NCBI GenBank assembly: GCA_017467275.1
Contig: JAFTSN010000017.1
Coordinates: forward strand, 1-56,897
Direction: 5' to 3'
DNA length: 56,897 nt
Source of the DNA: Clostridia bacterium
GTDB taxonomy: Bacteria; Bacillota; Clostridia; Christensenellales; Borkfalkiaceae
The notes beneath the pieces were generated by a model. The model saw only the letters and a list, made by a program, of their open reading frames with translations, had not been told where the DNA came from and did no database searches. Positions 24,334-34,321 of the stretch are shown here, piece after piece. Position numbers and translations under genes: made by a program. Positions within the stretch are counted from its first letter, which is position 1. Every line of letters begins with the position of its first letter.

Positions 24334-25518
24334 TTATTCCTCCGAATTGGTTTTTTCTTCATATAAGTAGCACGCCACCTTATGCGTGGGAGAGACCTGC
24401 ACGAATGCGGGATACTCGCCCGAACACTTGCCAACGCAACGGTCGCAACGGTCCTTAAAGTAGCAGAAATCGGGCATATTGATGGGATTGGGTACCTGCC
24501 CAGGAATATTATAGAGACGGTCCACCTTCCTATTCACAACGGGCTTACTGTGCTGCAAACCGATCGTGTAGGGATGAAGCGGGTTGTCGAAAATTTCCTC
24601 TGTGGTACCGCACTCGATCACGCGCCCCGCATACATGACGACGACGTAGTCCGCCATTTCCGCAATAACGCCTAGGTCGTGCGTAATGAGCATAACGCTT
24701 CCGTCGATCTTCGCCTTGATCTCGCGAAGCAGGTCGAGAATCTGCGCCTGAATGGTCACGTCGAGCGCCGTCGTGGGCTCGTCGGCAACGATCAGCTTGG
24801 GATTACAGGAAAGTGCAATCGCGATCATAACGCGTTGACGCATACCGCCCGAAAGCTCGTGCGGATAACAGCCGTAAACACGTTCGGGTGCGGCGATACC
24901 GACGAGCTGAAGCATTTCGATGCTTCTCGCCTTTGCCTGATCCTTGGTGCAATTCGGCGTGTGCAAAAGGACCATTTCGTCCATCTGATAGCCGATTTTA
25001 AAGACGGGATTTAAGCTCGTCATAGGCTCTTGGAAGATCATGGCGATCTTTTCGCCGCGAATCTTACGCATGTCGCTCATGGGCATTTTCGCAATGTCGT
25101 AGGCTTTGCCGTCGCCGAAATTAAAGCGAATGCTGCCGCCGACAATCTGTCCCATGGGGCCTTGCACAAGGCGCATAAGCGAAAGGCTCGTGACCGATTT
25201 GCCGCAGCCTGACTCGCCGACAACGCCGACCGTCGCGCCCTTGGGGATATCAAAAGATACCCCATCAACGGCTTTGACAACGCCTGCGTCCGTGAAGAAA
25301 TGGGTGTGCAGATCGTCAAATTCCACGATGTTATTGTCATCGCGCATGGTGGTCGTGTAATCCGCTTCGGAAACGTGCATACGCTTTTTCTTTTCCAGCT
25401 CGCGAATACGGCGGTTATTGCTCTTGGCAATTTCGCGCGTCTCCTTACCCGTGAGGTAATGGACGTTTTTCTTCTTTTCGCCCGCAGGCAAATTGTTTTC
25501 TTTCTTTTTAAACAACAT
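24334..25518 (-). CDS. oppD: Oligopeptide ABC transporter ATP-binding protein OppD
   Basis: This 394-residue ATPase has Walker A GESGCGKSV near residue 100, the Q-loop FQEPMTSLNPV, signature SGGMRQR, Walker B LIVADEPTTALD and the ITHDLGV switch. The C-terminal peptide-transporter domain contains CYFKDRCDRCVGKC. A 60-residue basic N-terminal extension precedes the ATPase fold. It lies 11 bases after oppC and 2 before oppF. Confidence 0.94.
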   Translation of the reverse strand: MLFKKKENNLPAGEKKKNVHYLTGKETREIAKSNNRRIRELEKKKRMHVSEADYTTTMRDDNNIVEFDDLHTHFFTDAGVVKAVDGVSFDIPKGATVGVVGESGCGKSVTSLSLMRLVQGPMGQIVGGSIRFNFGDGKAYDIAKMPMSDMRKIRGEKIAMIFQEPMTSLNPVFKIGYQMDEMVLLHTPNCTKDQAKARSIEMLQLVGIAAPERVYGCYPHELSGGMRQRVMIAIALSCNPKLIVADEPTTALDVTIQAQILDLLREIKAKIDGSVMLITHDLGVIAEMADYVVVMYAGRVIECGTTEEIFDNPLHPYTIGLQHSKPVVNRKVDRLYNIPGQVPNPINMPDFCYFKDRCDRCVGKCSGEYPAFVQVSPTHKVACYLYEEKTNSEE

Positions 25519-25529
25519 TTCGCCTTACC

Positions 25530-26612
25530 TCACTTTCTGGATTTCGGGTCGAACGCGTCCCGTAGACCGTCGCCGATAAAGTTGAAGCCCAAAACGGCAA
25601 GCACGATACAGATTCCCGGCGGTCCCCAAACGTTGAAATAATATTGCAAAATACTCGAATCCTTATCCACGGCACTGATCATACTGCCCCATGCCGCGTA
25701 AGGCTTGGGAACGCCAAGATTCAAATAGGAGAGCGTGGATTCCATCAATATAACGCCGCCGAGGCCCAAAGTCATCGTCACAATCAGGTGCGGCATGACG
25801 TTGGGAATCAAGTGACGGAAGATTTTGCGTTTGGTCGAAAGACCGCGCGCCGTTGCCGAAACCATGAATTCCTGTTCGCGCAGGGAAAGGATTTGTCCGC
25901 GAACCAAGCGGGCGACACCAATCCAGCCCAATAGGGTTATGAATACCATCATATAATAGATTCTGTCTCGGGCGGGAATCTTCATACCGTCGAGCACCGC
26001 GCCGATAATCAACATAATCGGTAAATCGGGTAGGCAACTGAATATATCGACGATACGCATGATTAGCGTGTCGACCCAGCCGCCGAAGTAGCCCGCCAAT
26101 CCGCCCAAAATAACGCCTATGAGCATTTCGAGAATGACCACGATAAAGCTAATTGTGAGCGAAATTCTGCCGCCGTACATCGTCTGGGTCAAAACGTCCA
26201 TACCGTCGCCGTCCGTGCCGAGCCAATGCTCCCAAGAAACAGGCGCCTTTCTGTCGACTGCCATGGGTGTCTTTTCGACTTTATAGCAGACGTAGGTCTC
26301 GCCGTCGACAACGTATTCCATTTTCGTCGTCACGACGTTCATTCTATCCGTGCTGTAATCGGCAACCCCCTCTTGATAGGGAGAGAAGATGGGACCGATA
26401 AAAGAGAACAGGAAGAGTCCGATGATCATAATCAGCCCGATAATAGAGAGCTTGGAGCGGAAAAACCGCTTGATCACAAGACGGGTCGGGCTGAGCGCTC
26501 TCACGCTGTCAGCTATGGAAACTTCTTCCACCGCTTCCGTTCCCGCCGTCTCGTTCACCGTTTCTTCTGCGGAAGAAATATTTTCGTTTTCAAGCTTTTC
26601 AGTTTCGTTCAT
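25530..26612 (-). CDS. oppC: Oligopeptide ABC transporter permease OppC
   Basis: This 360-residue BPD_transp_1 permease has an N-terminal acidic cytoplasmic stretch of about 60 residues followed by six transmembrane segments. The EAA loop is RGLSTKRKIFRHLIPNVMPH. The OppC-type N-terminal domain with the first helix (LSIIGLIMIIGLFLFSFIGP) is present. The ATG at 26612, after GAGGTGGAAGAA, is chosen; longer readings enter the oppB gene. It forms the inner membrane channel with OppB. Confidence 0.93.
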   Translation of the reverse strand: MNETEKLENENISSAEETVNETAGTEAVEEVSIADSVRALSPTRLVIKRFFRSKLSIIGLIMIIGLFLFSFIGPIFSPYQEGVADYSTDRMNVVTTKMEYVVDGETYVCYKVEKTPMAVDRKAPVSWEHWLGTDGDGMDVLTQTMYGGRISLTISFIVVILEMLIGVILGGLAGYFGGWVDTLIMRIVDIFSCLPDLPIMLIIGAVLDGMKIPARDRIYYMMVFITLLGWIGVARLVRGQILSLREQEFMVSATARGLSTKRKIFRHLIPNVMPHLIVTMTLGLGGVILMESTLSYLNLGVPKPYAAWGSMISAVDKDSSILQYYFNVWGPPGICIVLAVLGFNFIGDGLRDAFDPKSRK

Positions 26613-26622
26613 TTCTTCCACC

Positions 26623-27606
26623 TCACTTCGTGATTTTAACGCGGGGATCAACCACCATATACATAATGTCCGCAAGGAAAATACCTAAGACGGTCAAAAT
26701 GGCAAGGAACATATTATATCCCATGACGAACGGGATATCCCCCTCGTTCAGCGCCGCATACGCCTTTTGTCCGATACCCTCGAGACCAAACACCTGCTCA
26801 ATGATCATCGAGCCGCCGAAAAGTCCTGGGAGCAAACCCGCCAGCATTGTGACGAGCGGAATCATCGTGTTCTTGAACGCGTGCTTATAAATGACGGCAT
26901 TCTCAGACAAACCCTTTGCACGAGCCGTGCGGATATAGTCCGCATTCAAGACCTCGAGCATATTCGTACGGGAACGGCGCATCAAGCCGCCAAGGCTCAA
27001 AATAACGATCGTCATGATCGGCAATACCAAGTGCCATGCCTTGTCCCAGAACGCTTCCCAAGGCGTCGGATTAATAAGCGAAGGCGTTTTCATACCCAAA
27101 CTCGTGTCAAACCAACCGAAATCATAGGCAAACACCTTAATGAGGATTGCCGAGAAGAAGAAGGACGGCAAGGAGATACCGAGCATGGTGAACACGGTCG
27201 TGGCATAGTCGAACGCGCCGTATTGCTTGACCGCCGCCTTAATCCCAAGGAAAATAGCCAAGGGATAATAGATGACCAAGCTCAAAAGCGTGAGCGTGAA
27301 GCTCATCCACATATTGTCCTTGATAACCTTCGTCACGGGCTGGTTGTATTTAAAGGAGTAGCCGAAGTCAAAGCGGATTGCTTTAACAAACCACTTCCAA
27401 TACCCGACGATAATGGAATCGTTCAAGCCGTAGAGCTCTTTCATTTGAGCGATTCTCTCGGGCGTGAGCTCCGTGTTCGGGTTGAGCGTGAACTTGGTCT
27501 CAACGTAGTCCGCAGGCATACAGCGGAGCAACGTGTAGATCAGTACGGACACGCCGAATATTATGAGTAATGATAACAGTATTCTTTTGATTATGTATTT
27601 CAGCAT
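26623..27606 (-). CDS. oppB: Oligopeptide ABC transporter permease OppB
   Basis: This 327-residue permease has the OppB-type start (YIIKRILLSLLIIFGVSVLIY) and six predicted membrane segments. The EAA loop ARAKGLSENAVIYKHAFKNTMIPL contacts the ATPases. The 99-base gap from oppA carries two stem-loops, while the oppC start follows 10 bases after its stop. Confidence 0.93.
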   Translation of the reverse strand: MLKYIIKRILLSLLIIFGVSVLIYTLLRCMPADYVETKFTLNPNTELTPERIAQMKELYGLNDSIIVGYWKWFVKAIRFDFGYSFKYNQPVTKVIKDNMWMSFTLTLLSLVIYYPLAIFLGIKAAVKQYGAFDYATTVFTMLGISLPSFFFSAILIKVFAYDFGWFDTSLGMKTPSLINPTPWEAFWDKAWHLVLPIMTIVILSLGGLMRRSRTNMLEVLNADYIRTARAKGLSENAVIYKHAFKNTMIPLVTMLAGLLPGLFGGSMIIEQVFGLEGIGQKAYAALNEGDIPFVMGYNMFLAILTVLGIFLADIMYMVVDPRVKITK

Positions 27607-27624
27607 ATCTCACCAAAACTCCGC

Positions 27625-27690
27625 AAAGGAAGAAGCAAACGCCCCTTCCTTTTTGGAATAAAGTCGTTATTTCAAGGCAATCAAGCCTTG
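27625..27690 (-). other. Two stem-loops between oppA and oppB
   Basis: AAAGGAAG/CTTCCTTT (27625-27632 with 27645-27652) and CAAGGC/GCCTTG (27673-27678 with 27685-27690) lie in the 99-base oppA-oppB gap. Neither has a T tract, so they look more like RNA-stabilising or processing hairpins, which could keep the oppA transcript more abundant than the permease transcript. Confidence 0.5.
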
Positions 27691-27705
27691 CTTGAAAGCA
27701 ACCTC

Positions 27706-30309
27706 TTATTTAAGGAGGAAGCTTACCTGCCACATCTTATTGAGAGGTCCCGCATAAGGCGTGGGGTTCTGATAGAAGGTCGTTTCGTCGAGAACGGTGT
27801 TGTTATAGACGTACATGTCGCTTCTCTGATAGAGCGGGAACTCAACAGCGAGCTCCATAACCTTATCGGACGCTTCACGATAGATCTCCGAACGCTCTGC
27901 CTGATCGAGCTTCTTTCTGCCCAATTCGATCAATTCGCTGAGCTCCTCAACGATCTGATAGTCTTCAGTGTCCGTGTTCGCCTTGATCCAATCGTAACCC
28001 CAGTTCTTGATAGAGGTCGCCTTACTCTGCTTGTGGTAGACCTGATACATATCGGGGTCGACCGTGGACGACCAAGCCGCCGCCCAGATTGCAAGACCGC
28101 CGCTGGCGAGCTTATAAAGGGCTCTAGCATCGGGAACGACTTCCGCTTCGATGCCGTATTTATTGAGAATGTTCTTTGCCTTTAAGAAGGTCTGATAAGC
28201 AGGGTGGTCGAAACTGTCGCCTGCAACCGTGAAAGTGAACTTCAGAGCCTGATTATTCTCGTCGACCCATTTGCCGTTCTTATAAGCGCAACCGCCCTCT
28301 TCAAGCAGTCTCTGTGCTTCGCCAAAGGTTTCGTCGTAGGTATAGTAAGGCTTCGGATCCCAAGCCTCAAGCCCCTCAAATTCGTTATACACCCAAGAGG
28401 TCTTGGAGTACGAACGGTAGAGCGGCGAGGAAAGGTCGCCAGGGTAATAGGTCTGCACGAGCGAAACGTCGAAAATCGTCATAAGCGCACGGCGGATATA
28501 AATGTTATTAACCTCTTTCGCGTTGATACCGATATAACCGTAACCTGCGGTTTGAACCACCATTCTGTCGAGGTGTCCATTCTTCTTATCTTCAACGCGG
28601 TTGATGTTTGCTTCCGTTGCGGAGGGGTCGGCGAAATGGATCTGCCCGCCCTCGAGCGCCGTCATCGTCTGGTTGGAGTTGACAACCTTATAACGAATGT
28701 GCTTGATCTTCGCGTTGTAGACCTCGTTGACGTTGCCGCCCGTCGTGTAGAAATATTCGTTTCTCACGAAGTGCGCGACGTTATCGGAAACGAAGCCCTC
28801 CGAAAGCTTATTGAAGCTCTCTTTCTCTTTCGACGAGTCCGTGCTCCACTCATAGGTGTAGTCGGAGTCCGTCGCCGCCTGATAGATACCCGCGCCCATG
28901 GGAACGGAGTTTCTTCTCTTGATTTGGTTCATGAACGCGTCGCTACCGCGGGCAACACCGAAGTTGGACTCATAATTTTCGTCCGCAAGTGCCGCCGCCG
29001 TGAGCTCAGGCGTGGAATAATAGTGCATGGGTGCAACCGTGAACGAAAAGTTCCACTTCGCCTTGGGGTCGACGCCGTCGATCGTGACCTGAAGCATTTC
29101 GTATTCATCCGAATACTGCGTGGAGCCCTTGAACTGCGTTGCGGGAAGAATCTTGATACCCGAAATGTTGGGCACGGAGGGCTTGCCGTCCGCACCGATC
29201 TTCGTGTCGAGGTAAGAGCCCTTGATCTCGTTTGCAAACGTCGTTATCGCATTCGAGCCCGTCTGCCAACCGTAAAGAATGGTTGCGATATATTCCTCGC
29301 TAGCAAGGAAGGCGCTGTAAACGTAATCGATCGCCTGTTCCTTAGTGTAATCGTCGTCGGGATCAACACCCGCCCAGTCAATCACGTATTTACCGTTTGC
29401 ATCCTTCTTTTCGACCTGCGTGCCGTTTGCCGCAGTCTCGGTCTCAACGGAAATCAAACCTTCCACGAAGAAATAGATCTGCCATGCCTTCGTGAAGGGA
29501 TATTCTTTCTGATAGGATTCAAGGTCGCCCGTGTTCGCCGTCCAGTCGGAGCCGAGCTCCTCTTTCCACCAATCCTTGATGCGGGCGATATCTGCTTTGA
29601 TCTCCTCTTCCCCATAGGTCACGTCGACGCCAAAGGTTTTGCATTGTGCAACATAAGAGGGAACGAGGGATTGCCAATTCTCGTCGAGAACGTAGTTAGC
29701 GATAATGCTCGCACGCTGGGAAGCCGCCGCTTGGAAGCTGTCTTCCAGCTGTTCCGCTCTGCCGTCCGTGATGTTAGGATCCTGATACTGGTAAGCCGAA
29801 AGCCCCTGAATCTTCGTCGAATACATCGTGGAGGAGCCCGAATAGACCAAATCGAGGTAGACGTACATATTGAAAAGCACGTCGTGCGCGGTCAGAGGCT
29901 CGCCGTCGGAGAACTTGATCCCGTTTTTAAGGACGATCTGATAGACGGTGATACCGTCCTCGCTGCCCTCGCTGGTTACCTGCGTAGCGTTTTTGTCCGA
30001 ATACATGGTCTCGTTGAAGTCGAGCGCCACAACGGGCTCGTTGACGCCGTAGGTGACGTTTTTGCCGTTCTCGTCGCTACCCATCATGCCGATCTGGGTC
30101 TGACCTGCGATCGTGCTGTCGTAGGCAGAGGTCGAGAAAAAGGGGTTGAACACGCCGTCAAACTCGCCCGAGCTGAAAACGAGAACTTCGTCGTCATTAC
30201 GGTTACCGCTCTTCTTGTCCTTGCTGCAGGAAGCGAGCACCGAAACAAACGGAGCCGCAACCACAGCTGCAAGAGAAAGGCTTAACACTTTTAACACTTT
30301 CTGATTCAT
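27706..30309 (-). CDS. oppA: Oligopeptide-binding lipoprotein OppA, large
   Basis: This 867-residue family 5 solute-binding lipoprotein has a signal ending in the lipobox VLASC. SBP_bac_5 features include NEPVVALDFNETMYSD, KNGIKFSDGEPLTAHDVLFN, the loop FEGLEAWDP and VDPDMYQVYH near the C-terminus. It is about 300 residues longer than usual OppA; the extra length lies mainly in the first half (residues about 150-420), where acidic, low-homology segments separate the conserved blocks. It would deliver peptides to OppBC. AAGGAG precedes the ATG. Confidence 0.92.
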   Translation of the reverse strand: MNQKVLKVLSLSLAAVVAAPFVSVLASCSKDKKSGNRNDDEVLVFSSGEFDGVFNPFFSTSAYDSTIAGQTQIGMMGSDENGKNVTYGVNEPVVALDFNETMYSDKNATQVTSEGSEDGITVYQIVLKNGIKFSDGEPLTAHDVLFNMYVYLDLVYSGSSTMYSTKIQGLSAYQYQDPNITDGRAEQLEDSFQAAASQRASIIANYVLDENWQSLVPSYVAQCKTFGVDVTYGEEEIKADIARIKDWWKEELGSDWTANTGDLESYQKEYPFTKAWQIYFFVEGLISVETETAANGTQVEKKDANGKYVIDWAGVDPDDDYTKEQAIDYVYSAFLASEEYIATILYGWQTGSNAITTFANEIKGSYLDTKIGADGKPSVPNISGIKILPATQFKGSTQYSDEYEMLQVTIDGVDPKAKWNFSFTVAPMHYYSTPELTAAALADENYESNFGVARGSDAFMNQIKRRNSVPMGAGIYQAATDSDYTYEWSTDSSKEKESFNKLSEGFVSDNVAHFVRNEYFYTTGGNVNEVYNAKIKHIRYKVVNSNQTMTALEGGQIHFADPSATEANINRVEDKKNGHLDRMVVQTAGYGYIGINAKEVNNIYIRRALMTIFDVSLVQTYYPGDLSSPLYRSYSKTSWVYNEFEGLEAWDPKPYYTYDETFGEAQRLLEEGGCAYKNGKWVDENNQALKFTFTVAGDSFDHPAYQTFLKAKNILNKYGIEAEVVPDARALYKLASGGLAIWAAAWSSTVDPDMYQVYHKQSKATSIKNWGYDWIKANTDTEDYQIVEELSELIELGRKKLDQAERSEIYREASDKVMELAVEFPLYQRSDMYVYNNTVLDETTFYQNPTPYAGPLNKMWQVSFLLK

Positions 30310-30360
30310 AATACTCTCCTTTATATTAAAGTAAAAACTTTTATTTTACCTGTTTATTTT

Positions 30361-31677
30361 TCAAACGCTTTCGGGATAGATCATATTCACGCTGCCCGTG
30401 ACAGTCTGCTTCTGAATGATCGCCGTCTGTTCTTGGTCTTGAGGGGTCTGCCAATAATGCGCTTGCTCCTCATAAACAAACCAAGGATATTCCGAATCGA
30501 GCTTGATGATCTCCAACGAGCAATTCTCAAGCTTGACGTTCTTAAAAAGTCCGTCCTTACCGAACGTGGAAGCCAGGAAGCTGATATACTGCTTACCGTT
30601 GCCGCCGAACGATTGTCCCGCACCGACCTTAAAGACAACGTCTTTAAACGTCAGATCCTGAACTTGACCGTTCATCTGTCCGAACAGGCTGTGGGATTTG
30701 CTCTCCGTCGCCTTAATTGCGTTGACGACTGAATTTACGCGAATACCGCTGATGGTGAATTCGTTACCGTAAATTGCCCCGTTGAAACGGGTAAGCGCAT
30801 TCCATGCCTCTGCCGATTCGGGAATGGTCACGTTCTCGACGAGATACCATTTGCTCGCCTGATTAAGCTTAAGCGTGGCTCCGTCTGCCGCCGTAATAAT
30901 ATCAAAGTCGCCTGTGAGACACTTTGCATAGATCGCCACTTCGGGCTGTGCGTCGCCAGGGTGGGTCAGATCTTCGGGCATTTTCGTTTTAAGCGTTTCG
31001 TCCATATAGAATCCGATTGGCGTGTAACCCGTGATACGAATTGCTACGTTATCCGCGCGTATAAGCGTTTCGCCCGTCGACTCGTCCTGATTATAGAGGC
31101 GGTTCAAAACGGGGTCGCCCTCGTCCGCATTATACGTTTTGCCGACTTTCGGGGTGCCGTCCGATTCCTTGACGAGAGAATACGTTCCGTCGTCGCCAAG
31201 CGCGACGATATACACTCTGAATTTCAGATTCTTGATCCACTGCGCAAACAGCACGACGTCCTCTGTGACCTTATCCTTGGTGAAATTCCAAGCCGTGTCC
31301 TTGAGAACGGGCTTCTTGTTCTCCCCCTCGCCCTCGTAGACGACGTTGCCGTCCTTATCGAGCTCCGCAGGATACCAAGCCGACACGCTGTAGCCGTCCA
31401 TGGTGGGTACGGGGATCTTGCTTTGTGTTTTAGGATCCACGTAACCGGGGTACGGCGTGAGCGAGCCGGGCGCGACCAGCGAATCTATCAGATCCTGATC
31501 GTTGCCGAAGTCGCCGCCGTTCGCGTTGTAGGAAACGCGAAGATAGCCGTCCTTGAGCAATCCTTCCTCTCTGCTTGCGCCCGTCGGTTCCTCCGAGCAC
31601 GCCGCAAACACTCCGAGACAGAGCGCCATGCAAGCAAGCGAGGCAAGCATTAAAATTTTCTTGAAAAACTTTTTCAC
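30361..31677 (-). CDS. InlB-repeat surface lipoprotein
   Basis: This 438-residue lipoprotein starts at a GTG (31677), seven bases after GGAGAATAGATCT. The signal KKFFKKILMLASLACMALCLGVFAAC ends in a lipobox. After it comes an InlB B-repeat-like unit (YNANGGDFG...SAWYPAEL...VLFAQWIK) and a second partial unit with YTPIGFYMDE. The C-terminal 180 residues form beta-rich repeats (LTRFNGAIYGNEFTISGIR, GQVQDLTFKDVVFKVG) of GLUG-like character. It is probably exposed on the cell surface and co-transcribed with the neighbouring LRR lipoprotein and oppA. Confidence 0.8.
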   Translation of the reverse strand: MKKFFKKILMLASLACMALCLGVFAACSEEPTGASREEGLLKDGYLRVSYNANGGDFGNDQDLIDSLVAPGSLTPYPGYVDPKTQSKIPVPTMDGYSVSAWYPAELDKDGNVVYEGEGENKKPVLKDTAWNFTKDKVTEDVVLFAQWIKNLKFRVYIVALGDDGTYSLVKESDGTPKVGKTYNADEGDPVLNRLYNQDESTGETLIRADNVAIRITGYTPIGFYMDETLKTKMPEDLTHPGDAQPEVAIYAKCLTGDFDIITAADGATLKLNQASKWYLVENVTIPESAEAWNALTRFNGAIYGNEFTISGIRVNSVVNAIKATESKSHSLFGQMNGQVQDLTFKDVVFKVGAGQSFGGNGKQYISFLASTFGKDGLFKNVKLENCSLEIIKLDSEYPWFVYEEQAHYWQTPQDQEQTAIIQKQTVTGSVNMIYPESV

Positions 31678-31720
31678 AGATCTATTCTCCTTGTTTGTTC
31701 CGAAGAACAACGCTTTTGTT

Positions 31721-34318
31721 TTACACCGATTGCACGGGTCTTTCCTCAACCGATTTTACGCTTACGCCGCAGCCCGAAAGTGCGTCTTTATAGCCTTGCA
31801 CTAAAGCCGACGGCACGTAGACGACAGTTGCGGTAAATTCGCCGCCCTCCGGCGTGTAGCCCGAATTACTGAATACGGGATACGTGAACGTGACCACAGC
31901 TGAGCCGTTGAAAACAACTTCCTCAAGCTTTGTGCAAGATTCAAACGCCGACATACCGACGGACTGAAGCGACGCGGGCAACAAAACGGAAACCAACGAG
32001 GTCTTCTCGAAAGCTCTATGGCTAATCGTCTTGAGGGACGTTTCTTGAAGCGAAAGATTTGTCAGTCCCGTCTCCGTAAACGCACATTGACCGATCTCGC
32101 TGAATAAGCCCACGTAAGCCCCGAGCGCCGCAACGTAAGTCGCTTTAGGGAAGCTTATCTCGGTTAATCCGCTATAGCTGAATGCAAAATCGGAAATCTT
32201 GGTAAGAGACGTAAACTCGCTCAAATCCATTCTTTGCAAAGCCGTTGCACCGCTGAACATTCTATTGGGAATAACTTTCACGCTCTTGGGGAATTGGAAA
32301 GTTACGCTCTGAAGCGCGGTACAATCCATAAACAGCCCTTGTTCGCGAGCAAAGATCCCCGTGAACGAAGCACCGATCGTGACGGTGGTAAGACGCGACA
32401 TCTGATAAAACGTTTGGTTGCCGTAATGCACCACAGAGTCAGAGATCGTAAGCGTTTTCACGGCAGTTCCCTTAAATGCACCGCTCGCTAAAACCGTATA
32501 TTGAACAGGCGTTGTTACCGTCTCTGCCGAACCGACGTATTTATACAGCACGTAGCCGTTTTTGCCGACCCCAACAAAGCCGTTATTTGCATTTGCAATC
32601 AAAGCTGTTTCGTAAGGCGTATTGCTAAATACATCGCTACCCATATAGCCGATATCCGTGCTTTCCCAAACGACGTTCGCCAGCGATTCACAACCCGAAA
32701 AAGCGCCGTTGCCAATCACTTGGATATTGGACGGAATCGTCAGTGCGGTAAGCGACGTGCCGCAGAACGCTTGGTTTTCAATCAAGAATAAGCTCTCCGA
32801 AAAATAAATTTCCGTGATGGGCTGATCTTTAAACGCCTGCGCGCCAATCGCAACAACGGGCAATTCGCCGTTCGTGCCGTCGTTATACGTCTCGGGAAGG
32901 ATCAACAACAAATCGTCCTTACCCGCGTTGAGCTCTTTCTGCGCGGCGGTGTACCCCGACAAGACGTAACCTGCCACTTTATTTTCCGAGCCGTCGAGCA
33001 AGTTGATTGAATACGTGAAGCTGAGTCCGCTCGATTGCACGACAGGCGTAATCACGGTGTCCTTAACGATGGGCTGCCCGACGGAAATAGTCTCGCCGTT
33101 TTGCGAGGCAAAGCCGACGACTGCACAGCCGCGCGGCGTATAAGCCGACGTGAGTGCGGTTTGAACGCTTTCCATTTTCGCTTCGGGTACCGCTGTGTTT
33201 TTGAGGAGATAATAGCTTTCGTTTGCCGAAACGTTCAGCATATCGAAAGAGACCTCGACGTATTTCGCCGAACGGTTCCACTTCGCATAAAGCTCGAGCT
33301 CTCCGTCCGCCTCCGCAGGGATTGTTCCGTCGAACGGCTCGTTGCCCGCCGCGTCGTAGGTCCAATAATTGAACACGTAAAGCGGGTTCGTTTGAAGATT
33401 GACGTTCTGATCGAAAAATTTCGCCTTATACGTGTTCTCGGTCAGACTATAGAAATAACCGATTGCCTCTTCGTGATCGACCACTTTCAGCCCGTCGCCC
33501 TCGTCATAGGTGTAGGTTTTTTGAAGCGTTGCCGTCACGTCGGGTAAATTGCCGATCAGTTTAACGGAGATCCCCGTCTTTTTCTCATGCCACTTGGCGT
33601 AGACGGTGATACTCTCTTCAGGAATCACCGAAAACTCATAAGCTTCGGTGCAAGCCTCGTCGGCAAACCAGCCGTCGAAGATATAATTTTCGCGGATCGG
33701 GTCGGCAGGTGCTTCCACCTCGTCGCCGGGAATTCCCACGTAGGGCTCGACCGCGCTGCCGCCGTTGGTTTCAAATCCGATCTCGAACACCTCGTTCCAC
33801 TTGGCGTAGACGGTCGTGTTCTTGTTCGGCATAATGAAACCCGTGAAGAAAAACTCCTTGGTGCATTCTTGATCGTAGTACCAGCCGTCGAATATATAGT
33901 TTTCGCGCGTAGGCGCTTCGGGTGCCACCAAATAGGCATTGGGGTCATACGTCTGCGCCGCTACCGCGCTGCCGCCCTGCGAATCAAAACTCAGAGTGTA
34001 GGTCACGTTCAAGTCCGCCCATTTTGCATAAAGCGTGACGTTCGACGTGGGCGTGACGATGTTCGACGCGGGAATCGTGAGGGCTTCGTCCGTATACCAA
34101 CCGACGAAATATTTCCCCTCGCGCTCGGTGATCAGCTCGCTCAAATCAAGCTGCTCGCCCTCTTTCAAAAGGACGCTCTCGACCGCCGTGCCCTCGTTCG
34201 TCGAAAACGCAACGACGAATTCCTTCGCTTTGGCTTTCGGCTCTTTGGAGCAAGCGGCGAACGCGCTCACACTAAGAAGCATACTGAATATTAAAACGAG
34301 TACAGATTTCTTTTTCAT
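31721..34318 (-). CDS. InlB/BspA leucine-rich surface lipoprotein
   Basis: This 865-residue lipoprotein has a signal with lipobox FAAC at about residue 22. At least three InlB B-repeats follow (FVGWYTDEA..TLYAKW, YIFDGWYYDQEC..TVYAKW, YIFDGWFADEAC..TVYAKW), and more diverged ones reach residue 350. From about 440 on there are BspA-type LRR_5 repeats (IGAQAFKDQPITEIYF, ENQAFCGTSLTALTIPSNI, YGNQTFYQMSRLTTVTIG). This is a cell-surface adhesin or substrate-binding design. It begins three bases after the giant protease gene, whose last codons hold its AAAGGAG site. Confidence 0.88.
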   Translation of the reverse strand: MKKKSVLVLIFSMLLSVSAFAACSKEPKAKAKEFVVAFSTNEGTAVESVLLKEGEQLDLSELITEREGKYFVGWYTDEALTIPASNIVTPTSNVTLYAKWADLNVTYTLSFDSQGGSAVAAQTYDPNAYLVAPEAPTRENYIFDGWYYDQECTKEFFFTGFIMPNKNTTVYAKWNEVFEIGFETNGGSAVEPYVGIPGDEVEAPADPIRENYIFDGWFADEACTEAYEFSVIPEESITVYAKWHEKKTGISVKLIGNLPDVTATLQKTYTYDEGDGLKVVDHEEAIGYFYSLTENTYKAKFFDQNVNLQTNPLYVFNYWTYDAAGNEPFDGTIPAEADGELELYAKWNRSAKYVEVSFDMLNVSANESYYLLKNTAVPEAKMESVQTALTSAYTPRGCAVVGFASQNGETISVGQPIVKDTVITPVVQSSGLSFTYSINLLDGSENKVAGYVLSGYTAAQKELNAGKDDLLLILPETYNDGTNGELPVVAIGAQAFKDQPITEIYFSESLFLIENQAFCGTSLTALTIPSNIQVIGNGAFSGCESLANVVWESTDIGYMGSDVFSNTPYETALIANANNGFVGVGKNGYVLYKYVGSAETVTTPVQYTVLASGAFKGTAVKTLTISDSVVHYGNQTFYQMSRLTTVTIGASFTGIFAREQGLFMDCTALQSVTFQFPKSVKVIPNRMFSGATALQRMDLSEFTSLTKISDFAFSYSGLTEISFPKATYVAALGAYVGLFSEIGQCAFTETGLTNLSLQETSLKTISHRAFEKTSLVSVLLPASLQSVGMSAFESCTKLEEVVFNGSAVVTFTYPVFSNSGYTPEGGEFTATVVYVPSALVQGYKDALSGCGVSVKSVEERPVQSV

Positions 34319-34321
34319 GAG

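Noticed and set aside
28204-30285. Open frame of 693 codons on the plus strand opposite oppA
   Set aside because: OppA is clearly real, with lipobox and SBP_bac_5 motifs; the opposite frame is Arg/Val-rich without any motif.
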